From positions 124,001-188,000 of the forward strand of contig RAZH01000002.1 in assembly GCA_003612585.1 (NCBI GenBank): a DNA stretch of 64,000 nucleotides, read 5' to 3'. Both the position numbers and the translations under genes were made by a program. The stretch is from a bacterium 1XD42-54 (lineage in GTDB: Bacteria; Bacillota; Clostridia; Lachnospirales; Lachnospiraceae). The notes below the pieces were generated by a model, which was not told the origin of the DNA, made no database searches, and saw only the letters and a list, made by a program, of their open reading frames with translations. The stretch's first letter is position 1; each line of letters begins with the position of its first letter. Below, piece after piece: positions 17,983 through 27,136 of the stretch.

Positions 17983-19520
17983 GGAACGATACAGGAAAGG
18001 TATGGCTGGTCGGCGCAGGGCCGTCTGACCCGGGACTTTTTACTCTGAAAGGAAAAACAGTGCTGGAGAAGGCTGAGGTGGTAGTATACGATGCTCTGGT
18101 CGGGACCGCTATTTTGCATATGATACCGGATACGGCGGAAGCGATTGATGTTGGAAAACGTTCGAGTCACCACACGATGCCACAGGAGAAAATCAATGAG
18201 CTTCTGGTGCAGAAGGCGCGAGAAGGAAAAAGGGTAGTGCGCTTAAAGGGCGGAGATCCTTTTTTATTTGGCCGCGGGGGCGAGGAGCTTGAGCTTTTGG
18301 TAAAGGAGGAGATTCCTTATGAAATTGTGCCGGGGATTCCTTCTGCTATTTCAGTTCCGGCTTATCAGGGTATACCGGTGACGCATCGGGATTTCTGTTC
18401 TTCCGTGCATATTATTACGGGGCACAAACGGGCCGGAATGCCCTACGACATTGATTTTGAAGCGCTGGTGCGTACAAAGGGAACGTTAGTATTTCTTATG
18501 GGGGCTGCGGCGCTTGGTGACATCTGCCGCGGGCTTCTTTCAGGCGGTATGCGGCCGGATTGCCCGGCAGCATTTCTGATGCGTGGGACAACGGCTGGAC
18601 AGGAGCGGATTACGGCAACGGTGGAAACTCTGGAAGAGGCTGTGAAAAGACAGGGAGTGAAAACGCCGGCAATCATTGTGGTGGGAGACGTCTGTGCATT
18701 GGCAGATACATTCTCCTGGTATGATAAACTTCCGCTTGGCGGTGTGCGTGTACTGCTTACAAGGCCCAAGGAGCTGATCAGCGGGACTGCTGCAAAGCTG
18801 CGGGAGCTTGGAGCGGATGTGCTGGAACTGCCTGCGATCCGCACGGTGAAAACGGAAGAAAATGATCGGCTGTATCGGGCATTTGAAACGCTGGAACAGT
18901 ACCAGTGGCTGGTGTTTACAAGTCCTGCGGGAGTGCGCATCTTTTTTGAGCAGATGGCTCAAAAACGGATGGATGTCCGCCGCTTCGGACAGATAAAGCT
19001 TGCTGTGATTGGCAGTGGAACAAAAAAGGAACTGGAAAAATACGGCCTATATGCAGACCTGATTCCGGAAGTGTACGATGGCGCACATCTGGGAAAAGCA
19101 CTTGCAGATGCGGCAAAGGCAGGAGAGCGGATTTTGATTCCAAGGGCAGCAATCGGTAATCCTGAGCTGACAGATGCACTTCGCGATGCTTTGAAGCAGC
19201 TGGAAATAGACGATATTGCGACGTATGATACCGAATATGAGACGGATGGGCTATCAGACGTAAAGGCCGAACTGGAAAACGGCGGCGTGGATTACATTGT
19301 ATTTACAAGCGCCTCGACAGTTCGCGGTTTTGTGGCAGCAGCGGATGGCGCAGACTTTGCAGCGGTAAAAGCTGTCTGTATCGGAAAACAGACGAAGGCC
19401 GCGGCAGATGCTTACGGGATGCAGACCTGGATGGCGCAGCAGGCTACGATAGACAGTCTGCTGGAATGTCTCGTGAAGGTGCATCAGGAGCAATCACCGT
19501 ATTGGAAATTTGAATATTGA
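17979..19520 (+). CDS. cobA-hemD: Fused uroporphyrinogen-III methyltransferase / uroporphyrinogen-III synthase
   Basis: 513 residues in two parts. Residues 1 to about 245 are a SAM-dependent uroporphyrinogen-III C-methyltransferase (GAGPSDPGLFTLKG, VVRLKGGDPFLFGRGGEE, VPGIPSAISVPAY). Residues about 250-505 are uroporphyrinogen-III synthase (LLTRPKE, LVFTSPAGVRIFFE, YIVFTSASTVRGF). Together they cyclise hydroxymethylbilane and methylate it at C2 and C7 to precorrin-2. This fusion is well known in Clostridia. It is coupled to hemC by an ATGA overlap. Confidence 0.95.
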   Translation: MRNDTGKVWLVGAGPSDPGLFTLKGKTVLEKAEVVVYDALVGTAILHMIPDTAEAIDVGKRSSHHTMPQEKINELLVQKAREGKRVVRLKGGDPFLFGRGGEELELLVKEEIPYEIVPGIPSAISVPAYQGIPVTHRDFCSSVHIITGHKRAGMPYDIDFEALVRTKGTLVFLMGAAALGDICRGLLSGGMRPDCPAAFLMRGTTAGQERITATVETLEEAVKRQGVKTPAIIVVGDVCALADTFSWYDKLPLGGVRVLLTRPKELISGTAAKLRELGADVLELPAIRTVKTEENDRLYRAFETLEQYQWLVFTSPAGVRIFFEQMAQKRMDVRRFGQIKLAVIGSGTKKELEKYGLYADLIPEVYDGAHLGKALADAAKAGERILIPRAAIGNPELTDALRDALKQLEIDDIATYDTEYETDGLSDVKAELENGGVDYIVFTSASTVRGFVAAADGADFAAVKAVCIGKQTKAAADAYGMQTWMAQQATIDSLLECLVKVHQEQSPYWKFEY

Positions 19521-19565
19521 AACGAAATGTGAGATCAAAAATTGTGGGTACAGGAGGAAGGGCAG

Positions 19566-20549
19566 ATGGATATGAGAGTCAGACCGAGAAGGTTGCGTTA
19601 TGGGGAAGGACTGCGAAAAATGGTGCGTGAGACGCGCATGGATGCTTCTTCCTTGATCTATCCGATTTTTGTAAAAGAAGGAAGTGGCATTGTGGAGGAA
19701 ATCCCCACTATGCCAGGACAGTACCGTTACAGTGTGGATACCATGGAAAAAAAGCTGGAAGAGCTGTTGGATGCAGGTGTTTTCAGCGTAATGTTTTTTG
19801 GTATTCCTGAGCGCAAAGATGAGATCGGCAGCGGCGCCTATGCGGCGGACGGGATTGTGCAGCGTGCAGTGGCAAAGGCTCGCCGGGAATTTCCGGAGCT
19901 TTATCTGATTACAGATGTCTGCATGTGTGAATACACCTCGCATGGACACTGTGGCGTACTCTGCGGACACGATGTAAATAATGATGAAACGCTGAATCTT
20001 TTGGCAAAGACAGCGCTTTCGCATGTGCAGGCGGGGGCTGATATGGTGGCTCCGTCGGACATGATGGATGGCCGTGTGGCAGCAATTCGTGACATACTGG
20101 ATGCCAACGGGTATGTAAATACGCCGATTATGTCATATGCCGTGAAATATGCTTCTGCCTTTTATGGGCCGTTTCGCGATGCTGCGGGTTCAGCCCCCGC
20201 ATTTGGGGATCGTAAGAGTTACCAGATGGATTACCATAACAGCCGTGAAGGAATCAAGGAGGCTCTGCTTGATGTGCAGGAGGGCGCTGATATTATTATG
20301 GTAAAGCCGGCAATGTCTTACCTTGATATGGTGACAAAAATCAAGCAAGAGGTGCATGTCCCGGTGGCGGCCTACAGTGTCAGCGGAGAGTATGCGATGA
20401 TCAAAGCCGGAGCGAAGCTGGGGTATATTGAGGAAGAGAAGATTATCTGTGAGACGGCGGCAAGCGCCTTCCGGGCGGGCTGCGATATCTATCTGACGTA
20501 TTATGCGCAGGAGATTGCGCGATATATGCAGGAAGGCAGAATTGGATAA
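19566..20549 (+). CDS. hemB: Delta-aminolevulinic acid dehydratase (porphobilinogen synthase)
   Basis: 327 residues. The Schiff-base lysine is Lys247 (MVKPAMSYLD), matching the family numbering and supporting the start at 19566 (AGGAGG 8 nt upstream). The second active-site Lys is in YAVKYASAFYGPFR. The Cys-rich metal motif DVCMCEYTSHGHCG indicates a zinc-type enzyme. It condenses two 5-aminolevulinate molecules to porphobilinogen and lies 12 nt upstream of hemL. Confidence 0.96.
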   Translation: MDMRVRPRRLRYGEGLRKMVRETRMDASSLIYPIFVKEGSGIVEEIPTMPGQYRYSVDTMEKKLEELLDAGVFSVMFFGIPERKDEIGSGAYAADGIVQRAVAKARREFPELYLITDVCMCEYTSHGHCGVLCGHDVNNDETLNLLAKTALSHVQAGADMVAPSDMMDGRVAAIRDILDANGYVNTPIMSYAVKYASAFYGPFRDAAGSAPAFGDRKSYQMDYHNSREGIKEALLDVQEGADIIMVKPAMSYLDMVTKIKQEVHVPVAAYSVSGEYAMIKAGAKLGYIEEEKIICETAASAFRAGCDIYLTYYAQEIARYMQEGRIG

Positions 20550-20561
20550 AAGGAGAAGAGA

Positions 20562-21839
20562 ATGACAAAATCAGAGGCAATATTTGAGCGGGCCTGCAAG
20601 GTAATTCCCGGAGGTGTGAACAGTCCGGTGCGTGCTTTTGGCTCGATTGGCGGAATACCGCAGATGATTCGCCGTGCAGACGGGACGAAGATGGAAGATG
20701 AGGACGGCAATGTGTATCTTGATTTTGTCGGTTCATGGGGGCCGATGATTTTGGGGCACAATCATCCGGCAGTGCGTGAGGCAGTGATCAAAGCCTGTGA
20801 GGATGGGCTGAGTTTTGGAGCAGCGACGCAGCGCGAAGTTGAGATAGCAGAGCTGATCTGCGGTTCAATTCCGAATGTTGACATGGTTCGTATGGTAAAT
20901 TCCGGTACAGAGGCTGTGATGAGCGCAATACGCGCGGCAAGAGGTTATACGGGACGGGATAAAATTGTGAAATTCATGGGCTGTTATCATGGGCATTCGG
21001 ATGCACTGCTGGTACAGGCCGGTTCGGGTGTCATGACTGCAGGGATTCCAGACAGCGCAGGAGTGCCGAAGGGGTGTACCAAGGATACCTTGCAGGCGGT
21101 ATACAATGATGCTGATTCCGTGGCGCAGCTTTTTGAACAGTTTCCGGGGGAGATTGCAGCTGTGATTGTGGAGCCTGTGGGAGCAAATATGGGGGTTGTA
21201 CCGCCAAAGCCCGGATTTCTTGAAGCGCTGCGCAGCCTATGTACGAAACACGGCGCTGTGTTGATTTTTGATGAGGTAATCACAGGCTTCCGGCTCGGCT
21301 TTACCGGTGCGCAGGGATATTTCGGCGTGGATGCGGACCTTGTGACTTACGGAAAGATTATCGGAGCAGGAATGCCGGTGGGAGCTTATGGTGGCCGGCG
21401 TAAAATTATGGAGTGGGTTGCTCCGGTGGGACCTGTGTATCAGGCAGGGACCCTCAGCGGCAATCCGGTAGCGATGGCAGCAGGCCTCGCACAGCTTACG
21501 ATTTTAAAGGAGCATCCGGAGATTTATACAAAGCTAAATGAAATGGGCGACTGGTTTTATGGCGAAATAAAAGAGATTCTGAAAGAAACGGAATTTCGTG
21601 CGCAGGCTGTATCATGCGGTTCTCTTGGCTGCATTTTCTTTACCGATGTTCCTGTATGTGATTATGCGACAGCAAAGATGTCAGATACGTCAATGTATGC
21701 ATCCTATTTCAGATATATGCTTTCGAGAGGCGTCTATCTGGCGCCGGCACAGTTTGAAGCAATGTTTCTGTCAGCAGCGCACATGAGATCGGAGCTGGAA
21801 GGTGTACTGGAGCTGATGCGTGGATTTTTTGCGATGTGA
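20562..21839 (+). CDS. hemL: Glutamate-1-semialdehyde 2,1-aminomutase
   Basis: 425 residues of the class III aminotransferase fold. The PLP lysine is Lys265 (TYGKIIGAGMPVGAYGG), as in characterised enzymes; the NSGTEAVMSAIRAARG and FDEVITGFR motifs are also present. It turns glutamate-1-semialdehyde into 5-aminolevulinate, the step after HemA. AAAGGAGAAG precedes the ATG. Confidence 0.97.
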   Translation: MTKSEAIFERACKVIPGGVNSPVRAFGSIGGIPQMIRRADGTKMEDEDGNVYLDFVGSWGPMILGHNHPAVREAVIKACEDGLSFGAATQREVEIAELICGSIPNVDMVRMVNSGTEAVMSAIRAARGYTGRDKIVKFMGCYHGHSDALLVQAGSGVMTAGIPDSAGVPKGCTKDTLQAVYNDADSVAQLFEQFPGEIAAVIVEPVGANMGVVPPKPGFLEALRSLCTKHGAVLIFDEVITGFRLGFTGAQGYFGVDADLVTYGKIIGAGMPVGAYGGRRKIMEWVAPVGPVYQAGTLSGNPVAMAAGLAQLTILKEHPEIYTKLNEMGDWFYGEIKEILKETEFRAQAVSCGSLGCIFFTDVPVCDYATAKMSDTSMYASYFRYMLSRGVYLAPAQFEAMFLSAAHMRSELEGVLELMRGFFAM

Positions 21840-21916
21840 CGGCAAGCACAGAGGAGAAACAGAGATGTCTTTGTGACTTGTGGCTGAAAAATATGAGACA
21901 GAAGAAGGGAGACGGG

Positions 21917-22465
21917 ATGCTGCATGTGATTACCGGAGGGAGCGGCAGTGGAAAATCGGCATATGCGGAGGGGCTGGTGCAAAAAACAGGCCCTGGAAGA
22001 CGCATTTACATTGCCACGATGATTCCTTACGGGGAAGAGGGAAGGCAGAGGGTCTTACGGCACCGGGCGCTGCGAAGAGAGAAACAGTTTGAGACAGCAG
22101 AGTGTTACACGGACCTGGCGCATCTTGATCTGGGTGGCTATGCAGATGCCGTTTTGCTGGAATGTATGTCCAATCTCGTTGCAAATGAGATGTTTGAGCC
22201 GGATGGGGCAAAGGCGCAGACCGTGGAGGCCGTGTGCAGAGGCGTGCAGCGCTTGCAGCAGCAGACCGGAGCGCTATTTATTGTGACAAATGAAATTTTC
22301 TCGGACGGAATTTCCTATGATGCAGAAACTGCTCTTTATCTGGAACAGCTGGGAATTGTAAATCAGAGACTGGCGCAGATGGCAGATACGGTGACAGAGG
22401 TCGTGTGTGGAATTCCGAATGTGGTGAAGGAGCGGAAGGATGAAACGGTGTTGGAACAGTCTTAA
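21917..22465 (+). CDS. cobU: Adenosylcobinamide kinase / adenosylcobinamide-phosphate guanylyltransferase
   Basis: 182 residues, the usual CobU length. It has a P-loop (GGSGSGKSAYAE), the RHRALRR segment where the guanylylated His is expected, and LLECMSNLVANEMF in the core. It phosphorylates adenosylcobinamide and adds GMP for nucleotide-loop assembly. An upstream in-frame ATG (21836) exists, but AGGGAG about 6 nt before 21917 and the family N-terminus favour this start. It overlaps cobS by 26 nt. A second, degenerate CobU-like domain is found in the gene at 23681. Confidence 0.93.
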   Translation: MLHVITGGSGSGKSAYAEGLVQKTGPGRRIYIATMIPYGEEGRQRVLRHRALRREKQFETAECYTDLAHLDLGGYADAVLLECMSNLVANEMFEPDGAKAQTVEAVCRGVQRLQQQTGALFIVTNEIFSDGISYDAETALYLEQLGIVNQRLAQMADTVTEVVCGIPNVVKERKDETVLEQS

Positions 22466-23204
22466 TATTGCAGTTTCGATGTATTCGAGACTTCCAGCCA
22501 TGCAGTGCGACTGGTCAGAGGAAAACATGAGATACGTGATGTGTTTTTTTCCCTGGATTGGAGTTGTGATTGGGGCTCTGTGTCTTGGCTGGGAGTTTCT
22601 GGCCGGATATCTTGGTTTGCACATGCCTCTTCGCACGGTGATTCTGATGCTCATTCCGGTGGCGGTAAGCGGAGGGATTCATCTGGATGGAATGCTTGAT
22701 ACGGCGGATGCCATGAGTTCATGGCGTCCCCGCGAAAAACGGCTGGAGATTCTCAAAGATTCTCATGCCGGCGCGTTTGCGATTATTACGTGTACGGTTT
22801 ATTTTTTACTGCTTTACGGTGTCCTGGATATGGTACAGGGAGAGCTGGCAGTTACTTATGCATTTACGTTTCTGATTTCCAGGGCTTTGAGTGCTTATTC
22901 GGTTGTGACATTTCCGAAAGCTTCTGCAAAAGGGACTGTGGCAGGATTTTCTAAAACAGCGCAGACGAGGGTGATACAGACGACCTCCGTTATTTATGTC
23001 TTGCTGGGAGCAGCCGGGATGGCGTTCTGGCAGCCGGTATATGCGGCGGCCGCGCTTTTGGGTGCCGGGATTACGTTTTTCTGGTATTATCGCATGGCCA
23101 TGAAAAATTTCGGCGGAATTAACGGAGATCTGGCTGGCTGTTTTTTGTCGGTATGTGAGCTTGTAATGCCGCTGACAGTTGTGATGGTTTCGCATTTGGT
23201 ATAG
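22440..23204 (+). CDS. cobS: Adenosylcobinamide-GDP ribazoletransferase (cobalamin synthase)
   Basis: 254 residues, integral membrane protein with about six to seven hydrophobic segments. The family core GGIHLDGMLDTADAMSS and the DSHAGAFAII motif are present. It joins adenosylcobinamide-GDP with alpha-ribazole (phosphate) to form the nucleotide loop of cobalamin at the membrane. The start overlaps cobU by 26 nt, with AAGGAG a few nt upstream inside cobU. Confidence 0.93.
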   Translation: MKRCWNSLNIAVSMYSRLPAMQCDWSEENMRYVMCFFPWIGVVIGALCLGWEFLAGYLGLHMPLRTVILMLIPVAVSGGIHLDGMLDTADAMSSWRPREKRLEILKDSHAGAFAIITCTVYFLLLYGVLDMVQGELAVTYAFTFLISRALSAYSVVTFPKASAKGTVAGFSKTAQTRVIQTTSVIYVLLGAAGMAFWQPVYAAAALLGAGITFFWYYRMAMKNFGGINGDLAGCFLSVCELVMPLTVVMVSHLV

Positions 23205-23247
23205 AATGACGGTATGTCACAGAAGCCGGGATTAGAGAGGCAGAGAG

Positions 23248-23667
23248 ATGGATAAATTATTGGAAATATATAAAAAACATAAAGAAATCATACATTATCT
23301 GATGGTAGGGGGACTGACTACGGTTGTAAGCCTTGCGGTCTATTATGGATGTGTGGTGACGTTTCTTGATCCGGGAGTTTCGGCGCAGCTTCAGGCGGCA
23401 AATATAATTTCCTGGGTTGCAGCGGTTACATTTGCATATTTTACAAACCGCAGATTTGTTTTTGAGAGCGAAAGTACGGACAGGCTTCGGGAAGCGGCGG
23501 CGTTCTATGGTTCAAGGGTGACTACGCTTCTGATGGATATGGGTTCCATGTTTTTGATGGTAACACTGCTTGGCTGGAATGATAAAATTGCGAAGCTGAT
23601 CGTCCAGGTGCTTGTGACAGTGGCGAATTATATTTTGAGCAAATTTCTTGTATTTCGTAAAAAATAG
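23248..23667 (+). CDS. GtrA-family membrane protein
   Basis: 139 residues with four transmembrane segments. The GtrA pattern is clear: YLMVGGLTTVVSLAVYY in helix 1, NIISWVAAVTFAYFTNRRFVF across helix 2, and VANYILSKFLVFRKK at the end. GtrA proteins are linked to lipid-carried sugar translocation or modification of cell-envelope polymers. Its position between cobS and the SirC fusion, same strand with 43 and 13 nt gaps, puts it inside the cobalamin operon although no such function is known for B12 synthesis. Confidence 0.85.
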   Translation: MDKLLEIYKKHKEIIHYLMVGGLTTVVSLAVYYGCVVTFLDPGVSAQLQAANIISWVAAVTFAYFTNRRFVFESESTDRLREAAAFYGSRVTTLLMDMGSMFLMVTLLGWNDKIAKLIVQVLVTVANYILSKFLVFRKK

Positions 23668-23680
23668 GAAAAGAGAGTAA

Positions 23681-24736
23681 ATGAAAGTAATTATCGGAGG
23701 CGCCTGTCAGGGCAAGCTTGCATTTGCGAAGCGAGAGTATCAGGCTGCAGATGGCTGGATTGACGGACGGGTATGTAAACTGGAAGAGATCGAAGGATGC
23801 CGCGGCATTTTTCAGTTTCATGAGTATATACGGCGGTTGATGGATGACAGGAAAGATGGTCTTTGGCTTTCATCAGATTTGAGCATTGTTGGGATGGAGC
23901 AGCAGGCGGAGCGTTTTGCTGATCTGTTGTATGAGAAAAATCCGGATATCCTCATTGTATCAAATGAGCTTGGCTGTGGAATTGTGCCAATGGAAAAAAA
24001 GGACCGTCTGTGGCGGGAGACGTGTGGGCGCGTCTGCACAGCCCTTGCAGCCCGCGCCGATGAGGTGGTGCGCGTGGTGTGCGGCGTGGGACAGAAGATC
24101 ATAGTTCGGGCAGAGCAAGATCTGGAACTTGTACAAAATAAAATCGGGAAACTTTCTTTGGGAAGGACGCAAAATGGCGGCGGAAATGATGGTCCGTCAG
24201 GTGTATGTTTCCCATTGTTTCTGGACTTATCCCATGCACAGATTCTGGTAGTGGGAGCAGGGCAGATTGCACTTCGGCGCATCCGGGCGCTGCTTGGGTT
24301 TGCAGGTCGGATTACAGTGGTGGCGCCGGACGCTGCGCCTGGCCTCTCAGATATTCTGACAGACATTGCGGAAACGGAAGGGGCCCGGGAAGAGAGAAGC
24401 TTGTGCGAGTCAGACGCGGAAAAGGGGACCAAGGTGGTCTGGGAGCAGAGAGGATTTTGTGAGTCAGACCTGGATGGGAAAACGATGGTTCTGGCAGCGA
24501 CAGATGATAAAACGTTGAATCAAGAGATCGCAAAAAGCTGTAAGGCGCGCAGAATTTTGGTAAACGTGTGCAGTGACGCAGCGTTGTGTGATTTTCAGTT
24601 TCCGTCGATTGTCCGGGATGGAGACGTCGTAGTCGGGGTGAATGCCTCCGGACGGAATCATCCCCTGGTTAAAGAGACGCGGAAAAAAATAGAAGCATGC
24701 CTGGGCATAGAAGAAGATGGCAGCAGGTATTGCTGA
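23681..24736 (+). CDS. Fusion of a CobU-like P-loop domain and precorrin-2 dehydrogenase
   Basis: 351 residues. Residues 1 to about 145 resemble cobinamide kinase: an altered P-loop (GGACQGKLAFAKR, Leu in place of Ser/Thr) and DILIVSNELGCGIVPM, but no HR segment for guanylylation. Residues about 180-345 form a Met8p/SirC-type NAD-dependent dehydrogenase (FLDLSHAQILVVGAGQIALRRI, VNVCSDAALCDFQFPSI), which oxidises precorrin-2 to sirohydrochlorin, the substrate of CbiK. A glycine-rich linker lies between. The dehydrogenase part fills an essential pathway slot; the role of the N-terminal domain is unclear because a full CobU is encoded at 21917. Confidence 0.85.
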   Translation: MKVIIGGACQGKLAFAKREYQAADGWIDGRVCKLEEIEGCRGIFQFHEYIRRLMDDRKDGLWLSSDLSIVGMEQQAERFADLLYEKNPDILIVSNELGCGIVPMEKKDRLWRETCGRVCTALAARADEVVRVVCGVGQKIIVRAEQDLELVQNKIGKLSLGRTQNGGGNDGPSGVCFPLFLDLSHAQILVVGAGQIALRRIRALLGFAGRITVVAPDAAPGLSDILTDIAETEGAREERSLCESDAEKGTKVVWEQRGFCESDLDGKTMVLAATDDKTLNQEIAKSCKARRILVNVCSDAALCDFQFPSIVRDGDVVVGVNASGRNHPLVKETRKKIEACLGIEEDGSRYC

Positions 24737-24827
24737 AAACAGATTTTTGAAAGGCGCTGTATGAGCCTTACATTGTTCTTATGTTTATAGGTTGGATTTG
24801 ATTCTATTTCAGAAAGCAGGTAATACG

Positions 24828-25811
24828 ATGCAGAATTATATAGTCGGTTCGTGGATTGCTGTGCTGATCGGGTTTCTTGCAGATCTGGTTTTCGGAGACC
24901 CTTCGGTGTCCTGGCATCCGATTTGCCTGATCGGTGCGCTGGTTGCAAAACTGGAAAAATGGCTCCGTGCGTTATTCCCAGGAACAAAACGCGGGGAACT
25001 GGTGGGCGGAGCTGTGATGGTGGTTCTTGTAGTTTTTATTTCTTCCGGAATTCCGGCGGCGCTGCTCTTTGTATTTTATCGGATTCATTTCTGGATCGGC
25101 GTTATGGCGGAAGCTGTGATGTGCTTTTTTATTTTTGCGGTGAAATCCTTAAAAAAGGAAAGTATGCAGGTGGAAAAAGCGCTGGAGACAGAAGGACTGG
25201 AAGCCGGACGGAAAGCAGTTTCACGCATTGTAGGAAGAGATACGCAGAATCTCTCCGAAACCGGTGTGATCAAAGCAGCCGTTGAGACTGTGGCTGAAAA
25301 TTTTTCAGACGGTGTGTTTGCTCCAATGCTGTATCTGATCATCGGCGGTGCAGGACTGGGGTTTGCTTACAAAAGTATCAATACCATGGATTCCATGGTT
25401 GGATATAAAAACGAACGGTATCTTTATTTTGGCCGCACGGCGGCAAAGCTGGATGACGTGGTAAATTATATTCCGGCACGTCTGGCAGCGCTTTTTATGA
25501 TTGCCGGTGCATGTTTTTGCGGACAGGACGGAAAGGGAGCCTGGAAAATCTGGCGTCGTGACCGAAGAAATCACGCGAGCCCCAATTCTGCGCAGACGGA
25601 AGCGGCAGCTGCCGGAGCATTGCAGATTCAGCTTGCGGGAAATGCCTGTTATTTTGGAAAATTATACGAGAAACCGTATATCGGAGACGCGGTCCGGCCC
25701 GTACAGAGGGAGGATATCGCCAGGGTCAACCAGTTGATGTTTATGGCTTCTGTGCTGGCATGTATGGTGCTTGGAGGCGTGAAACTGCTGTTGCTGTATG
25801 GCTTCCTGTGA
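24828..25811 (+). CDS. cbiB: Adenosylcobinamide-phosphate synthase
   Basis: 327 residues, membrane protein. FLADLVFGDPSVSWHPI near the N-terminus, ETVAENFSDGVFAPMLY in the middle and RRDRRNHASPNSAQTEAA are all family landmarks. It attaches the aminopropanol arm to cobyric acid. The start at 24828 (after CAGGTAATACG) begins just before the first membrane segment; a further upstream ATG at 24792 is possible. It works with the CobD product encoded next. Confidence 0.92.
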   Translation: MQNYIVGSWIAVLIGFLADLVFGDPSVSWHPICLIGALVAKLEKWLRALFPGTKRGELVGGAVMVVLVVFISSGIPAALLFVFYRIHFWIGVMAEAVMCFFIFAVKSLKKESMQVEKALETEGLEAGRKAVSRIVGRDTQNLSETGVIKAAVETVAENFSDGVFAPMLYLIIGGAGLGFAYKSINTMDSMVGYKNERYLYFGRTAAKLDDVVNYIPARLAALFMIAGACFCGQDGKGAWKIWRRDRRNHASPNSAQTEAAAAGALQIQLAGNACYFGKLYEKPYIGDAVRPVQREDIARVNQLMFMASVLACMVLGGVKLLLLYGFL

Positions 25812-25819
25812 TCTGGCAG

Positions 25820-25848
25820 TTGATTCAAAAGTATTGAAAAGCTACAAA
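25820..25848 (+). promoter_or_regulatory. Possible internal promoter before cobD
   Basis: TTGATT (25820-25825), 17-nt spacer, TACAAA (25843-25848). The -10 is weak; this lies in the longest non-coding gap (98 nt) of the operon. Confidence 0.3.
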
Positions 25849-25909
25849 TCCAGACTTTACAGCAGCGTTTTGTTTGATCTGTATCATTCGTAGTATGGAG
25901 AAAAAATAA

Positions 25910-27136
25910 GTGGAATTAGTAATAACGACAGAAAAAAAAGGGATGCCGGAAGCGGCTGCATTGCACGAACACGGCGGAGATATCTATTCTTATAAAAACG
26001 TCAGGGATTTTTCGGCTAATATTAATTTCCGTGGGATGCCAGAGACCGTGCGCCTGGCAGCACAGGAAGCGGTAAGTCAGTCGATTCATTATCCAGATCC
26101 CAGGTACAGGACCTTGCGGGCTGTCTTGGCAGAACGGGAAAGTGAGATCTGCCGGAAGCAGGAAACGCTGTGCGAGGATGTGATGCGTCAGGATATCTTG
26201 TGCGAGGCATGCAGGATTCATCCGCATCAGATTCTATGTGGAAATGGAGCAGCGGAGCTGATGTTTGCGCTTGCGGCGGCGCGCCGCCCGGCAAAAGCAT
26301 TGCTTGCGGCGCCTTCTTTTTTTGAATACGAGCAGGCATTGTCAGCGTTTGGTTGCGAGATCAGGCGTTTTTACCTGAAAAAAGAGCAGGAGTTCAGGCT
26401 TGAAAAATCATTCCTGGAAGCAATAGAAGAAGGAACGGACCTTATTATCTTGGGCAACCCGAACAATCCGACAGGGCAGGTGTTGCAGACAGACTTTCTT
26501 GAGAAGCTGATGCAGATCTGCCTCAGCCGTCAGATTCTTCTGGTACTGGATGAAAGTTTTTTTGATTTTCTGGATGTGGTAAGCTGTCAGGAGACATTTT
26601 CCGGAGTCAGCAGAGTCACAGAAAATCCCAATATATTTGTAATGAAATCTTTTACGAAAATGTATGCCATGCCGGGATTGCGTTTCGGATACGGGGTTTG
26701 CAGTGATACGCGTCTGCTTGATCAGATGCGTTTTGTCATGCAGCCGTGGAATGTTTCAATTCCGGCGCAGATGGCCGCCCAGGCAGCAGCAAAAGAACTG
26801 GAATTTGCCGCTGCATCGGCAACGGAAACAGCTGAAAACCGGAGCGAACTGAGCGGGGCACTGGAGAAGGCAGGGTATCAGGTGTACCCTTCCGCGGCTA
26901 ATTTTTTGCTACTGGAAGGACCGGAAGATTTACGGGCAATGTGCCTTGACCGGGGCTTTCTGATCCGTGATTGCAGCAATTTTCCGGGACTTGAAAAAGG
27001 CTTTTTCCGAGTTTGCGTCCGAAGCGAAAAAGAAAATCAGATGCTTTTTGCAGTCCTTAAGGAGTGTAAAGAAACAAAATATCAGAGTAAGGTGACGAAG
27101 GAAAGCAATGCAGCAAAGGAAAGGACGGCAGAATAA
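25910..27136 (+). CDS. cobD: Threonine-phosphate decarboxylase-type aminotransferase
   Basis: 408 residues, PLP class I/II aminotransferase fold. [19 protein letters not shown] at the N-terminus is typical of CobD, and the PLP lysine lies in [18 protein letters not shown]. It would decarboxylate L-threonine-phosphate to aminopropanol phosphate for CbiB. A Cys-rich insertion (Cys81, 88, 98, 101, 110, with a CxxC) lies before the GNGAAELMF motif. The start is a GTG with GGAG 10 nt upstream; an ATG at 25943 is an alternative. The C-terminal tail is Lys/Glu-rich. The stop overlaps cbiP by one base. Confidence 0.86.
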   Translation: MELVITTEKKGMPEAAALHEHGGDIYSYKNVRDFSANINFRGMPETVRLAAQEAVSQSIHYPDPRYRTLRAVLAERESEICRKQETLCEDVMRQDILCEACRIHPHQILCGNGAAELMFALAAARRPAKALLAAPSFFEYEQALSAFGCEIRRFYLKKEQEFRLEKSFLEAIEEGTDLIILGNPNNPTGQVLQTDFLEKLMQICLSRQILLVLDESFFDFLDVVSCQETFSGVSRVTENPNIFVMKSFTKMYAMPGLRFGYGVCSDTRLLDQMRFVMQPWNVSIPAQMAAQAAAKELEFAAASATETAENRSELSGALEKAGYQVYPSAANFLLLEGPEDLRAMCLDRGFLIRDCSNFPGLEKGFFRVCVRSEKENQMLFAVLKECKETKYQSKVTKESNAAKERTAE

